This document shows, one piece after another, positions 8,424-16,819 of a stretch of 48,666 nucleotides of DNA. The position numbers and the translations under genes were made by a program. The stretch comes from SAR202 cluster bacterium (GTDB lineage: Bacteria; Chloroflexota; Dehalococcoidia; Lucifugimonadales; VGZR01), in the NCBI GenBank assembly GCA_016872515.1, contig VGZR01000017.1, positions 1-48,666 on the forward strand, read 5' to 3'. Below the pieces are notes generated by a model that did no database searches, was not told where the DNA came from, and saw nothing but the letters and a program-made list of their open reading frames with translations. Positions within the stretch are counted from its first letter, which is position 1. Each line of letters opens with the position of its first letter.

Positions 8424-9779
8424 TCAGGGTCGGGCTAGGTCAGCGTCAGCGGCTGTCCGCACCGCCGTCTCGGGGTGGAAGGCGGCCCAGGCAAACCAGA
8501 AGTGGTTGCCGTGGACGACGCGCGCGAGCGTGGTGCCTGTGAGGGGGCCTGAGACGGCTTGGCCGAGGATGTTCCACACCGAGCCGGTCTGCTCGTCCAC
8601 GATGAGGCCATCGCGGGCGGCGAAGGCGAGGTGTCGGCCGTCCACGCGGGGGTCGTAGGCCGCGGCGGAGCCGACGGGCCGCGAGGGCATGAACTCCTCG
8701 GGCGGCGTCTCCTTGAGCAGCCGCTCGGCTTCCCTTCGGTAGCCCTCAGAGCCGAGACCAGAGACCCTACCGAGGATGTCGCTGTCAGGGAAAGGGGTAA
8801 GTGTGCTGCCTGTATAGAAGACGACGACGGGTTGGTCGCCGACCGTGTCGTTGACAACGGGATGCTCTGCCAAGACAGAGAAGGGGTAGGCGACTGCCTC
8901 GCCCCCGATATCTAGGGTAAGCACGCGCTCCACGGCGCCAAGGCGCTGGTCTATGGCGCCCCGGAAGAGGAACGGGCGCGAGTCCAGCAGGTCGTAGCCG
9001 TCGTACGGAGGCCGGTCGTAGTCGCGGAGGGAGCCGGTCTCGCGGGTGAGAAGAAGGCCGTCGGGGTAGGCGTCTCGGAAGTCGCCCCAGGAGACAAGCT
9101 GGACAGGGATGAAGGTCAGCCTAGAGCCGGTGAGCTCGCCGACGATGGCCTCGCCCGTGATTTGCTGCCACCAGGACTCGGTCTGACGGTCCCACATCAC
9201 CAGGTCGCTGTTGCGGAGGTTGCCCGTAGTACCGAAATCGAGGACGCGGCCGCCAAGCCTGCGGTCGAAGACGATGGCGCTGTTGCATAGTGGGCAGTAG
9301 TTGATGGTGACGGGGACTCCGCCGATGGTGTCATTGACGATCTCGTGTCCGATGAGGATAGCAAGAGGATAGGCACGTGCCTCGCCGTTCAACTCCAGGC
9401 TGACCACCGGCTCGTCGTCGCGCATGTAGGGCGGCGGCTCGGACGCCTGAGCAAAGACAGGCTCGTCTATGGGGCGGATGCCGTCCTTGCCAGGCCCGCC
9501 GGTCGAAATCTCCCTCAGCGGGGCCGAGTGCTTGCTGAAGTCAGTCCTCCAGCCGGAGGTCATGAAGTTGGGGAACTCGCCTTCCTCGTCGGCGGACACA
9601 CCGGGCATAGAGGTAGCGGTGGGTGTGGGCCTCGGAGCCGTGGACTGCGCTTCTGAGGAGGGTACATCGGAGAAAGCCTGGCCGCAGGCGACGACGAAGG
9701 TAGCGATAGCGGCCAGCGACAGCAGTCTTGGACCTTTGGTACGCAGAAAGGATGTCAGCAACCTTCGCTCACCCCTCAA
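8424..9779 (-). CDS. DUF3179 domain lipoprotein
   Basis: 451 aa. The N-terminus has a basic stretch and a hydrophobic segment ending ATFVVAC, consistent with lipoprotein export, then a Pro/Thr/Ser-rich linker. The body carries the DUF3179 hallmark NYCPLCNSAIVFDRR with its CPLC pair, and a repeat-like second half (VVNDTVGDQPVVVFY). The function of DUF3179 is unknown. The Cys pair could bind metal or act in redox, but that is inference. The TTG at 9779 has no clear Shine-Dalgarno; an in-frame TTG at 9761, behind AGGGGTGAG, is a good alternative. It is downstream of the SDR gene on the same strand. Confidence 0.82.
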   Translation of the reverse strand: MRGERRLLTSFLRTKGPRLLSLAAIATFVVACGQAFSDVPSSEAQSTAPRPTPTATSMPGVSADEEGEFPNFMTSGWRTDFSKHSAPLREISTGGPGKDGIRPIDEPVFAQASEPPPYMRDDEPVVSLELNGEARAYPLAILIGHEIVNDTIGGVPVTINYCPLCNSAIVFDRRLGGRVLDFGTTGNLRNSDLVMWDRQTESWWQQITGEAIVGELTGSRLTFIPVQLVSWGDFRDAYPDGLLLTRETGSLRDYDRPPYDGYDLLDSRPFLFRGAIDQRLGAVERVLTLDIGGEAVAYPFSVLAEHPVVNDTVGDQPVVVFYTGSTLTPFPDSDILGRVSGLGSEGYRREAERLLKETPPEEFMPSRPVGSAAAYDPRVDGRHLAFAARDGLIVDEQTGSVWNILGQAVSGPLTGTTLARVVHGNHFWFAWAAFHPETAVRTAADADLARP

Positions 9780-9859
9780 AGCCGGTCTGTCAACTTGAAG
9801 GTTTCACCCGTTCTTTGCTCAGATTAGAGTCAGCAAGTGGGCGAAGGGATTCAAGGGAG

Positions 9860-10612
9860 CTACTGTGCCGTCCAGCCGCCGTCTATGACCAGTTCGCTGC
9901 CCGTCATGTAGGAGGACTCGTCGGATGCGAGGAACAGGACGCCGTTGGCGACCTCCTCGGGCCGTCCGTACCGCCCCAGCGGGATGCGGGCGAGGAAGCG
10001 CTTGTACAGCTCGGCATCGGCGACGGTGTTCGCCGTCATGGGCGTGAGGATGGGACCCGGATGGACAGAGTTGACGCGGATATTGTCTTTGGCATGCTGG
10101 ATGGCGGTGGCCTTGGTGAAGATGCGGACCGCCCCCTTGGAGGCGTGGTACTCGGGGCTGACCGTCTCCATGGCGACCATGCCGAGCTGGGAAGAGATGT
10201 TGACGATGGAGCCGCCGCCAGACTTGCGCATCTCAGGGATGGCATGCTTGGTGCCGAGGAAGACCCCTGTGGCGTTGACGGCCATGACGTGGTCCCACTC
10301 CTCCACTTTCTTGTCCTCCACCTCCCCGTAGGTGCCGATGCCGGCGTTGTTGACAAGGACATTGAGCTTGCCGAAGCGGGCGACGGTGGCTCGGATAGCC
10401 TTCTGCCACTGGGCCTCGCTGGTGACGTCCAGATGTATGAAGACGGCTTGTCCACCCGTCTCATTGATCTGGGCTTCGAGTTGACGGCCCTCCTGCTCCA
10501 GGACGTCGGCGATAGCGACCTTGGCGCTTTCGAGGGCGAATAGCCTGGCCTCCGCCGCGCCCATGCCACGGGCGCCGCCGCTGATGAGGGCGACTTTGCC
10601 GTCCAGTCTCAT
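9860..10612 (-). CDS. SDR family oxidoreductase (3-oxoacyl/glucose dehydrogenase-like)
   Basis: 250 aa classical short-chain dehydrogenase. The cofactor motif is SGGARGMG near residues 10-17; Asp at the end of beta-2 (AIADV) suggests NAD(H) preference. NNAG, the catalytic Ser in NISSQLG and Y-H-A-S-K follow, with a C-terminal GSELVIDGGW typical of the FabG/glucose-dehydrogenase branch. The substrate is unknown. It lies between the DUF3179 gene and tRNA-Lys on the same strand and may share the tRNA transcript. Confidence 0.9.
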   Translation of the reverse strand: MRLDGKVALISGGARGMGAAEARLFALESAKVAIADVLEQEGRQLEAQINETGGQAVFIHLDVTSEAQWQKAIRATVARFGKLNVLVNNAGIGTYGEVEDKKVEEWDHVMAVNATGVFLGTKHAIPEMRKSGGGSIVNISSQLGMVAMETVSPEYHASKGAVRIFTKATAIQHAKDNIRVNSVHPGPILTPMTANTVADAELYKRFLARIPLGRYGRPEEVANGVLFLASDESSYMTGSELVIDGGWTAQ

Positions 10613-10706
10613 GGCAACCTCCGCGGCGACGTTGACTCGGCTTGCAAGGGCTGGTACATTCCCGCCGTGCCGACGGTAAGGCGGGCCTCGGACCGCTGAG
10701 AGGGCG

Positions 10707-10779
10707 TGACCCGCCTCGGACTCGAACCGAGAACCTACTGATTAAGAGTCAGTTGCTCTTCCAGTTGAGCTAGCGGGCC
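10707..10779 (-). tRNA. tRNA-Lys (anticodon CTT)
   Basis: A full 73-nt cloverleaf on the minus strand: acceptor GGCCCGC/GCGGGTC with one G-T pair, D-stem GCTC/GAGC, anticodon stem ACTGA/TCAGT with loop CTCTTAA, and T-arm CTCGG-TTCGAGT-CCGAG. The anticodon CTT is at 10746-10744. The discriminator is A and CCA is not encoded. Confidence 0.96.
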
Positions 10780-10790
10780 ACAACCGTCTC

Positions 10791-10819
10791 ATTCTAGGTT
10801 CCGGCCCAAGGCCAGTCAA
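10791..10819 (-). promoter_or_regulatory. Promoter of tRNA-Lys
   Basis: On the minus strand TTGACT (10819-10814), a 17-bp spacer and TAGAAT (10796-10791) lie just before the tRNA 5' end at 10779. Confidence 0.75.
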
Positions 10820-10874
10820 GGTAACGATCCAAGAGCCAGAATGCCTGAAAGAAAGCAAGAACAAGGAGTTGACG

Positions 10875-11789
10875 ATGGCGAAGGCATCGGCGAAACGCGG
10901 CTCCAGCGCGGCCCAGCAGGGGGCGCTGCGGCGGAAAGTGCAGGGCATCATCGGGCGGTTTTCCGGGCAGGTAGGTGTGGAGGCGCGGAACCTGACGACG
11001 GGCGAGACGCTGAGTGTGAACGAAACGAAGCGGTTCCCGACCCTGAGCACCATTCGTGTGCCCATCATGACAGAGCTGTTCTTCCAGGTGCACGAAGGAC
11101 GGCTGAAGCTCACGGACAAGATGGTGGTGCGGCGGGCTGACCATCGTGGTGGGACGGGCATCCTGATGCGGCTAAGCACGCCCATCGAGTTGACAGTGCG
11201 GGATGTGTGCGTGCTGACCATCAAGGAGAGCGACAACACCGCGACGTGGTTGATGGTGCAGAAGCTGGGGAAGGATAACATCAACAAGCGGATGCGCTCG
11301 CTCGGGCTCAAGGAGGTCGAGCTGTTCAGCGACCTGTCGGCGGCGATGTTCGCGGTCATCCGCAAGACGGACATCGCGTCGGTGGCGGTCTCATCGCCGC
11401 GCGACTTGGCCACACTGGTGACGAAGATGGCGGAAGGGACACTGGTCTCGAAGAAGGCTTCGGCCGCGATGCTAGACATCCTGCACACCTGCTCGGAGCC
11501 GGACTTCATGGGGCGCTATCTGCCGATAGACCAACTACCCGAGGATACGGGTGTCACGATGCCTGCGCGTCTCTCCAACAAGACGGGGAGCTTCCTCGAC
11601 GGGCGGACGGATGTGGGGCTGATCGAAACTAGGAAGGTGCGGTATGTCCTGGCGGTGATGACGCACAAGAGCAAGGATCCGAGCTATCTGCTGTTCCAGC
11701 ACGAGGGGGTGAGGACGATAGGCAAGATATCGCGGGCTATCTACGAGGCGTGGGTTGGCAAAAAAAGATGGCGCACCGGTTCGGACTAA
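10875..11789 (+). CDS. Class A beta-lactamase-like serine hydrolase, paralogue 2
   Basis: 304 aa, clearly homologous along its length to the protein at 4102-5001 (shared NLTTGET, KRMRSLG, GRYLPI, VGLIET-type stretches). Motif positions coincide: S58-T-I-R61, S119-D-N121 and K236-T-G238. The usual general-base lysine of SxxK is replaced by Arg61 while KTG is intact, the reverse of paralogue 1. There is no signal peptide; the N-terminus is basic (MAKASAKRGSSAAQQ). ATG at 10875 follows AAGGAG by six bases. It may be catalytically impaired or have changed chemistry. Penicillin hydrolysis should not be assumed. Confidence 0.82.
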   Translation: MAKASAKRGSSAAQQGALRRKVQGIIGRFSGQVGVEARNLTTGETLSVNETKRFPTLSTIRVPIMTELFFQVHEGRLKLTDKMVVRRADHRGGTGILMRLSTPIELTVRDVCVLTIKESDNTATWLMVQKLGKDNINKRMRSLGLKEVELFSDLSAAMFAVIRKTDIASVAVSSPRDLATLVTKMAEGTLVSKKASAAMLDILHTCSEPDFMGRYLPIDQLPEDTGVTMPARLSNKTGSFLDGRTDVGLIETRKVRYVLAVMTHKSKDPSYLLFQHEGVRTIGKISRAIYEAWVGKKRWRTGSD

Positions 11790-11794
11790 CAGGG

Positions 11795-11803
11795 TGGTAT
11801 AAT
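11795..11803 (+). promoter_or_regulatory. Extended -10 promoter of the heme/oxidase operon
   Basis: TGG-TATAAT is a perfect -10 with an extended TGn element. A -35 is not evident, as expected for extended -10 promoters. It gives a leader of about 40 nt before the GTG at 11850. Confidence 0.6.
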
Positions 11804-11849
11804 CTTGTGAAATATTGCACAGGCGTTAGTTATTGGGGGCGTTTAGTCG

Positions 11850-12851
11850 GTGCTATTGGGGCGCTTGACCAAAGCGACGGAGCCCAACAAAGGGGCGAGA
11901 GTGGCGTTTAGGGCTGTAGCGCTGGCAGCGCTGCTGGCGGCGTTCGGCCAGATCACACTTGGGGGTGTGGTTCGGGTCAGCGGCTCCGGTTTGGGCTGTG
12001 GTGACGACTGGCCGCTCTGCAATGGGCAAATCATCCCGCCTTTCGACTTGGCGACTACCATCGAGTATTCCCATCGGCTGTCGGCAAACCTGCTAGGCGT
12101 CCTGACCCTGGCAACGCTGGTGCTGGCCTGGCGGTTTTATCGGCCGCGGCCGTGGGTGCTCACGCCGAGCGTGGCGGCGATGGGACTGGTGATTGCAGCA
12201 GCCCTCTTCGGCGCCATCACCGTGCGGACAGAACTTTCCTGGGGCGGCCGGTTGGTGCATCTAGCTATCGCCGAGTTGCTGATCACCTGTCTGGTGGTCG
12301 CGAACGTGGCGGGTTGGCGGCCCATCGGTGATGAGGGAGCGTCAGAACAGGATGGCCGCAGCGGTGGGGCCGGGCGGTTGCTATGGCTGGCTTTGGCCGG
12401 CGTATTCGCTTTGATTCTGTCGGGCTCGTATATGGTGGGGCAGGGCGCGGGCTCGGCTTGTGCCACCTGGCCGCTGTGCCGGGGGAGCCTGTTTCCGGAT
12501 GGGGATGCGTATGCCATCCACATGGGTCACCGGCTGCTGGCGGCAATCGTCGGCCTGCTTGTGCTGTGGACGGCTGCGATGGTATGGGTGCGAGGCAGCA
12601 GGTGGCCGGGGGTGGGCTGGGTGGCGGCTGCACTGGTCGGAGCGCTGGCTGCCCAGGTGATTTTCGGGGCGGCGACGGTCTGGTCAGGCTTCGCCAGTGG
12701 CTTTAAGGCGGTGCATCTCAGCCTGGCGACCCTGACATGGCTGACGGCGAGCGTCCTGATGGCGGTCATCTACGTGCCGCCACGGTTAACCACGCGCCGG
12801 GTGATCGCTGAGAGGAAGGCGCTCTCAAATGCCGGAGGGACAGCACGATGA
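11850..12851 (+). CDS. ctaA: Heme A synthase (COX15/CtaA)
   Basis: 333 aa membrane enzyme converting heme O to heme A for the oxidase encoded downstream. Eight hydrophobic helices are visible. The first half contains GGVVRVSGSGLGC and EYSHR; the second half repeats the pattern with AGSACATWPLC and HMGHR. The paired histidines are heme ligands in this family, and the Cys pairs correspond to the extracytoplasmic loops. The GTG start at 11850 lies about 40 nt after an extended -10 promoter. The stop overlaps the ctaB start (ATGA), so the two heme enzymes are translationally coupled. Confidence 0.92.
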   Translation: MLLGRLTKATEPNKGARVAFRAVALAALLAAFGQITLGGVVRVSGSGLGCGDDWPLCNGQIIPPFDLATTIEYSHRLSANLLGVLTLATLVLAWRFYRPRPWVLTPSVAAMGLVIAAALFGAITVRTELSWGGRLVHLAIAELLITCLVVANVAGWRPIGDEGASEQDGRSGGAGRLLWLALAGVFALILSGSYMVGQGAGSACATWPLCRGSLFPDGDAYAIHMGHRLLAAIVGLLVLWTAAMVWVRGSRWPGVGWVAAALVGALAAQVIFGAATVWSGFASGFKAVHLSLATLTWLTASVLMAVIYVPPRLTTRRVIAERKALSNAGGTAR

Positions 12852-13735
12852 TTGCGCAGACAGTCCAGCCTCGCAGCGTCGTACGGGACTACGTGGCTTT
12901 GACAAAGCCGCGCATCATCTCGCTCCTTCTAGTCACGGCGCTCGGTGGGATGTTCCTGGCATCTGGGGGAAGCCCCGACGTAAGGCTGGTCTTGACAGTG
13001 CTAGGGGCGGGCTCGCTGGCGGCCGGCGGCGCGCACGCGATGAACCACTTCTTGGATAGAGACATCGACTCGGCGATGCGGCGGACGCGTAATCGGCCGG
13101 TCGCAGGCGGGCGTATCGCGCCAAGAGACGCGCTCCTTTTTGGAATCGCGCTGAATGCGGTGGCGTTTGCCCTGCTGATTACCCTAGCGAATCCGCTGAG
13201 CGCGCTGCTGACGATGGCAGCGACGCTGGTGTATGTTTTCGTCTATACGCTCGGCTTGAAGCGAAGGACACCGCAGAACATCGTGATTGGCGGCGCGGCT
13301 GGAGCGTTCCCGCCCATGATTGGGTGGGCGGCCGTGACGGGGAGTGTGGACCTGCCCGCGCTGTACCTGTTCGCCATCATCTTTTTCTGGACGCCGCCGC
13401 ACTTCTGGGCACTGGCGCTGATGATCAAGGACGACTACGCCGAGGCGCGTATCCCGATGTTGCCCGTGGTGACAGGAGTGGAAGAGACGAAGCGGCAGAT
13501 CCTGCTTTACTCGCTGCTGCTGGTGGTGCTGACGCTGCTGTTCGTGCTGACGGGTGCGGTGGGGTGGGTGTACCTTGGCGGCGCTGCGGCTCTAGGCGTC
13601 TTACTGGTGTACGAGGCGATCCAGCTGCGGCAGCGTCCTGGTATCGAAGGCGCGAAGTCGGCGTACCTGTATTCGCTGCTCTATCTGGCCCTGTTGTTCG
13701 CCGTGGTCGTGGCGGACAGCGTGGTATCGGCCTGA
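12848..13735 (+). CDS. ctaB: Protoheme IX farnesyltransferase (heme O synthase)
   Basis: 295 aa UbiA-superfamily prenyltransferase that adds a farnesyl group to heme B. The first Asp-rich motif is NHFLDRDIDSAMRRTRNRP near residue 60, and the second conserved loop is DDYAEARIPMLPVV, which binds the prenyl diphosphate via magnesium. Around nine membrane helices are apparent. It overlaps ctaA by four bases and precedes the oxidase structural genes, so heme O made here feeds CtaA for heme A. Confidence 0.95.
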   Translation: MIAQTVQPRSVVRDYVALTKPRIISLLLVTALGGMFLASGGSPDVRLVLTVLGAGSLAAGGAHAMNHFLDRDIDSAMRRTRNRPVAGGRIAPRDALLFGIALNAVAFALLITLANPLSALLTMAATLVYVFVYTLGLKRRTPQNIVIGGAAGAFPPMIGWAAVTGSVDLPALYLFAIIFFWTPPHFWALALMIKDDYAEARIPMLPVVTGVEETKRQILLYSLLLVVLTLLFVLTGAVGWVYLGGAAALGVLLVYEAIQLRQRPGIEGAKSAYLYSLLYLALLFAVVVADSVVSA

Positions 13736-13804
13736 CAGGGTTGATGTCATGCTCGAGAGGCGATGGATCGGTGCCCGGTGGCTCACGTGGGTGCCATATT
13801 GCGC

Positions 13805-13833
13805 TTGACGAGGGAGTGAATGACTGGTAGATT
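13805..13833 (+). promoter_or_regulatory. Candidate promoter for coxB
   Basis: TTGACG (13805-13810), a 17-bp spacer and TAGATT (13828-13833) precede coxB by about 58 bp. This would give the oxidase structural genes a promoter separate from that of ctaA-ctaB. Confidence 0.5.
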
Positions 13834-13891
13834 TCCATCCCAGTGCCGGAAAATACGTCCTAGCTTCGGAAGGAGGCTCCGAAACATAGAG

Positions 13892-14950
13892 ATGTCCAAG
13901 TTTCGTCACCGGTCGCTGCACCTGCTCGGCGTCCTTCTGACCGGTCTTCTTTTCACCCTCCTTGCCGCATGCTCTAAGGCGAATCCACAGTCCACCTTCG
14001 ACACTCTCGGACCGGTGTCCCGCAATCAGGCCACCATCCTCTACGTGATTGCCGGGGTGGGGACGTTCGTCTTCATTCTCGTCTTCGGCATCCTGGCATA
14101 CACGGTCATACGCTACCGCCGCCGCAGCCCGGACGACCCGGATCCGCCGCAGATCCACGGCAACGACAAGCTGGAGGTTGCCTGGACCATCGCGCCGGCC
14201 ATCGTGCTGATTGCGGTCGCGGTGCCGACCCTGCAGGGTATCTTTTACGCGGCCAACCCGCCGACCGAGGCCAGGCTCACCGTCGAGGCTACCGGTCACC
14301 AGTGGTGGTTCGAGTTCAAGTACCCTGAACTCGGCGTGGTCACGGCCAATGAGATGCACATCCCGGAGGACGAGGCCGTAATCGTCGAACTGCGCTCGGT
14401 GGACGTCAACCATAGCTTCTGGGTACCCAAGCTCGCCGGTAAAGTGGACATGATCCCCAACAACGAAAATCGGCTCTGGCTTCAGGCCGATGAATCGGGG
14501 ATGTACTACGGCCAGTGCGCGGAGTTCTGCGGGGAGTCGCACGCGAAGATGCGGTTTAGGGTGGTGGTGGAGCCGCGGGCGGAGTTCGATGCCTGGGTCG
14601 CCCGGCAGCAGGCAGCGGCCGCGGTGCCCGGTGACCCGCTCGCGAAAGAGGGGCATGACCTCTTCATGTCCAACCAGGCACGGTGCTTCGCGTGCCACAC
14701 CATCGCAGGGACGCAGAAGGCACGAGGAACGGTTGGGCCGAACCTCACGCATTTCGCCAGTCGGCAGCACCTAGCGGCGGGGAACCTAGAAAACACGCAG
14801 GAGAACCTGAGGATGTGGCTGGAGGACCCGGATGCGGTCAAGCCCGGGAATCTCATGTCCCGGGACGCGGCGGTGTACAACGGCCAGGGCGAGCCGCTAA
14901 CGGAGCCCCAGATATCGGCCCTGGTGGCCTTCCTGAGGAGCCTGGAGTAA
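13892..14950 (+). CDS. coxB: Cytochrome c oxidase subunit II with fused cytochrome c (caa3 type)
   Basis: 352 aa. The start at 13892 follows AGGAGG, although with a long 15-nt spacer. The signal peptide ends LLAAC, making Cys27 the probable lipid anchor, and two membrane helices follow. The CuA centre is complete: His174, then C209-AEF-C213-GES-H217-AK-M220. A C-terminal cytochrome c domain carries C265-FA-C268-H269, with a likely distal Met in the NLMSRD stretch. The fusion defines a caa3-type enzyme that takes electrons directly from its own cytochrome c domain. Confidence 0.95.
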   Translation: MSKFRHRSLHLLGVLLTGLLFTLLAACSKANPQSTFDTLGPVSRNQATILYVIAGVGTFVFILVFGILAYTVIRYRRRSPDDPDPPQIHGNDKLEVAWTIAPAIVLIAVAVPTLQGIFYAANPPTEARLTVEATGHQWWFEFKYPELGVVTANEMHIPEDEAVIVELRSVDVNHSFWVPKLAGKVDMIPNNENRLWLQADESGMYYGQCAEFCGESHAKMRFRVVVEPRAEFDAWVARQQAAAAVPGDPLAKEGHDLFMSNQARCFACHTIAGTQKARGTVGPNLTHFASRQHLAAGNLENTQENLRMWLEDPDAVKPGNLMSRDAAVYNGQGEPLTEPQISALVAFLRSLE

Positions 14951-14955
14951 ACACT

Positions 14956-16806
14956 ATGACGACGCTGTCTTTCCCCATCATCAGACGGCCCATGCACCCG
15001 ACGGGAGTGTGGAGCTGGATCACGACGATCGACCACAAGCGCATCGGAATCCTATACGGGGTGACGGCGTTCGCCTTGTTCATCCTGGGAGGCATCGAAG
15101 CGCTGCTCATCCGTACACAGCTCATCGGCCCTGACAGGGACTTCGTGTCTGCGGAGGTTTTCAACCAGCTCTTCACCATGCACGGCACGACCATGATTTT
15201 CTTGGCAATCATGCCGTTAGGAGCGGCGTTCTTCAACTTCGTTATCCCGCTCCAGATAGGGGCGAGAGATGTCGCCTTCCCGAGGCTGAACGCGTTCAGC
15301 TACTGGACGTTCCTGGCGGGAGCCATCATCCTGAACGCGAGCTGGTTCCTGGGCGGGGCTCCCAACGCAGGATGGTTCGGCTACGCGCCGATAACTGGCC
15401 AGGCGTTCAACCCCGGGCACGGAATCGACTTTTGGATCATCGGCCTGCAGGTGCTGGGCATCGCGTCGTTGGCGGCCGCGTTCAACTTCATCGTGACCAT
15501 CATCAACATGCGGGCTCCGGGGATGACCTGGATGCGCCTGCCTTTGTTTACCTGGATGACATTCATCACGGCAATCCTGCTTGTGCTCGCATTCCCGGTC
15601 ATCACCGTGGCGCTCATCGAGCTGATGTTCGACCGGAAGTTCGGGACGAACTTCTTCTTCACGCCCGCGGGTGGCAACCCGGTGCTGTGGCAGCACTTGT
15701 TTTGGGTATTCGGCCATCCTGAGGTGTACATCCTCATCCTGCCGGCGATGGGTATCGTGTCGGAGGTCCTGCCGACCTTCTCAAAGAAGCCCCTTTTCGG
15801 GTACCCGACGGTGGTGCTAGCGGGTGCGCTTATCGGGTTCATGGGCTGGATGGTCTGGAGCCACCACATGTTCACGGTGGGCCTGGGCCCCATCGCCAAC
15901 TCCGTCTTCACCATCACGACTATGGCCATCGCCGTTCCGACGGGCATCAAGATATTCAACTGGCTTGGAACGATTTGGAAAGGTTCGCTTGACTTCAGAA
16001 CGCCGATGCTCTTCGCCCTCGGGTTCATCGTGCTGTTCACCATCGGCGGCATCAGTGGCGTCATGCACTCGATGGCGTCCTCGGATGCGCAGCAACAGGA
16101 TACGTACTTCATCATCGCCCATATCCACTACGTGCTTTTCAGCGGGGCCATCATGGCCATCATGGCCGGCATCTACTACTGGTTCCCCAAGTTCTCGGGG
16201 CGGATGTACGACGAGCGGATGGGCAAGATGCACTTCGTGTTGATGTTCATCGGGCAGAACCTGGCGTTCTTCCCGATGCACTTCTACGGGCTGGATGGGA
16301 TGCCGCGCCGCATCTATACCTACGACGCGGACATGGGGTGGACGGCGCTGAACGCTCTATCTACATCGGGGGCATACTTGATTGCCTTCTCGTTCTTCAT
16401 CTTCATCTTCAATATGGTGAAGAGCTGGCGGAAGGGCGAAAAGGCGGCGAACGACCCGTGGGACGGCCGGACGCTGGAGTGGTCTATCCCGTCGCCGCCG
16501 CCTGAACACAACTTCGATGAGATTCCCACCGTTCACGACAGGGATGACTGGTGGGCGCGGAAGCGCGGCGGCGTCAAGCACGGCGTGCCGGTGAGCGGCG
16601 GCTCCGGCGAGGGCCACGCCATCCACATGCCGCAGCCTTCGTTCTGGCCCATCGTGGTTTCCATCGGCTTGCTGGTGGGCGCGTTCGGACTCATCTATAA
16701 CGTGGCGGTGGCCGGCATCGGTGGTGGCATCGCCATGGTCGGAATCTATGCCTGGGCCTTCGAACCGGTGAATGAACCGGACGAGAAGCAGCCGGCCCAT
16801 CATTAG
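14956..16806 (+). CDS. coxA: Cytochrome c oxidase subunit I
   Basis: 616 aa heme-copper oxidase core subunit, family A. ATG at 14956 is five bases after the coxB stop. His76 (FTMHGT) and His391 are the low-spin heme a ligands. His254 with Tyr258 (HPEVY) and His303-His304 form the CuB site with its cross-linked tyrosine, and His389 ligates heme a3. Glu256 in HPEVY marks an A1-type proton channel. The last 100 residues add a hydrophilic His/Pro/Trp-rich segment and two further hydrophobic stretches, so the protein is longer than the minimal 12-helix form, as in many caa3 enzymes. Confidence 0.96.
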   Translation: MTTLSFPIIRRPMHPTGVWSWITTIDHKRIGILYGVTAFALFILGGIEALLIRTQLIGPDRDFVSAEVFNQLFTMHGTTMIFLAIMPLGAAFFNFVIPLQIGARDVAFPRLNAFSYWTFLAGAIILNASWFLGGAPNAGWFGYAPITGQAFNPGHGIDFWIIGLQVLGIASLAAAFNFIVTIINMRAPGMTWMRLPLFTWMTFITAILLVLAFPVITVALIELMFDRKFGTNFFFTPAGGNPVLWQHLFWVFGHPEVYILILPAMGIVSEVLPTFSKKPLFGYPTVVLAGALIGFMGWMVWSHHMFTVGLGPIANSVFTITTMAIAVPTGIKIFNWLGTIWKGSLDFRTPMLFALGFIVLFTIGGISGVMHSMASSDAQQQDTYFIIAHIHYVLFSGAIMAIMAGIYYWFPKFSGRMYDERMGKMHFVLMFIGQNLAFFPMHFYGLDGMPRRIYTYDADMGWTALNALSTSGAYLIAFSFFIFIFNMVKSWRKGEKAANDPWDGRTLEWSIPSPPPEHNFDEIPTVHDRDDWWARKRGGVKHGVPVSGGSGEGHAIHMPQPSFWPIVVSIGLLVGAFGLIYNVAVAGIGGGIAMVGIYAWAFEPVNEPDEKQPAHH

Positions 16807-16819
16807 GAGAGCTTAGGAA

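Noticed and set aside
10707-10779. tRNA-Lys as an integration site with an attL/attR duplication
   Set aside because: No second copy of the tRNA 3' end and no phage or integrase gene next to it in the window.
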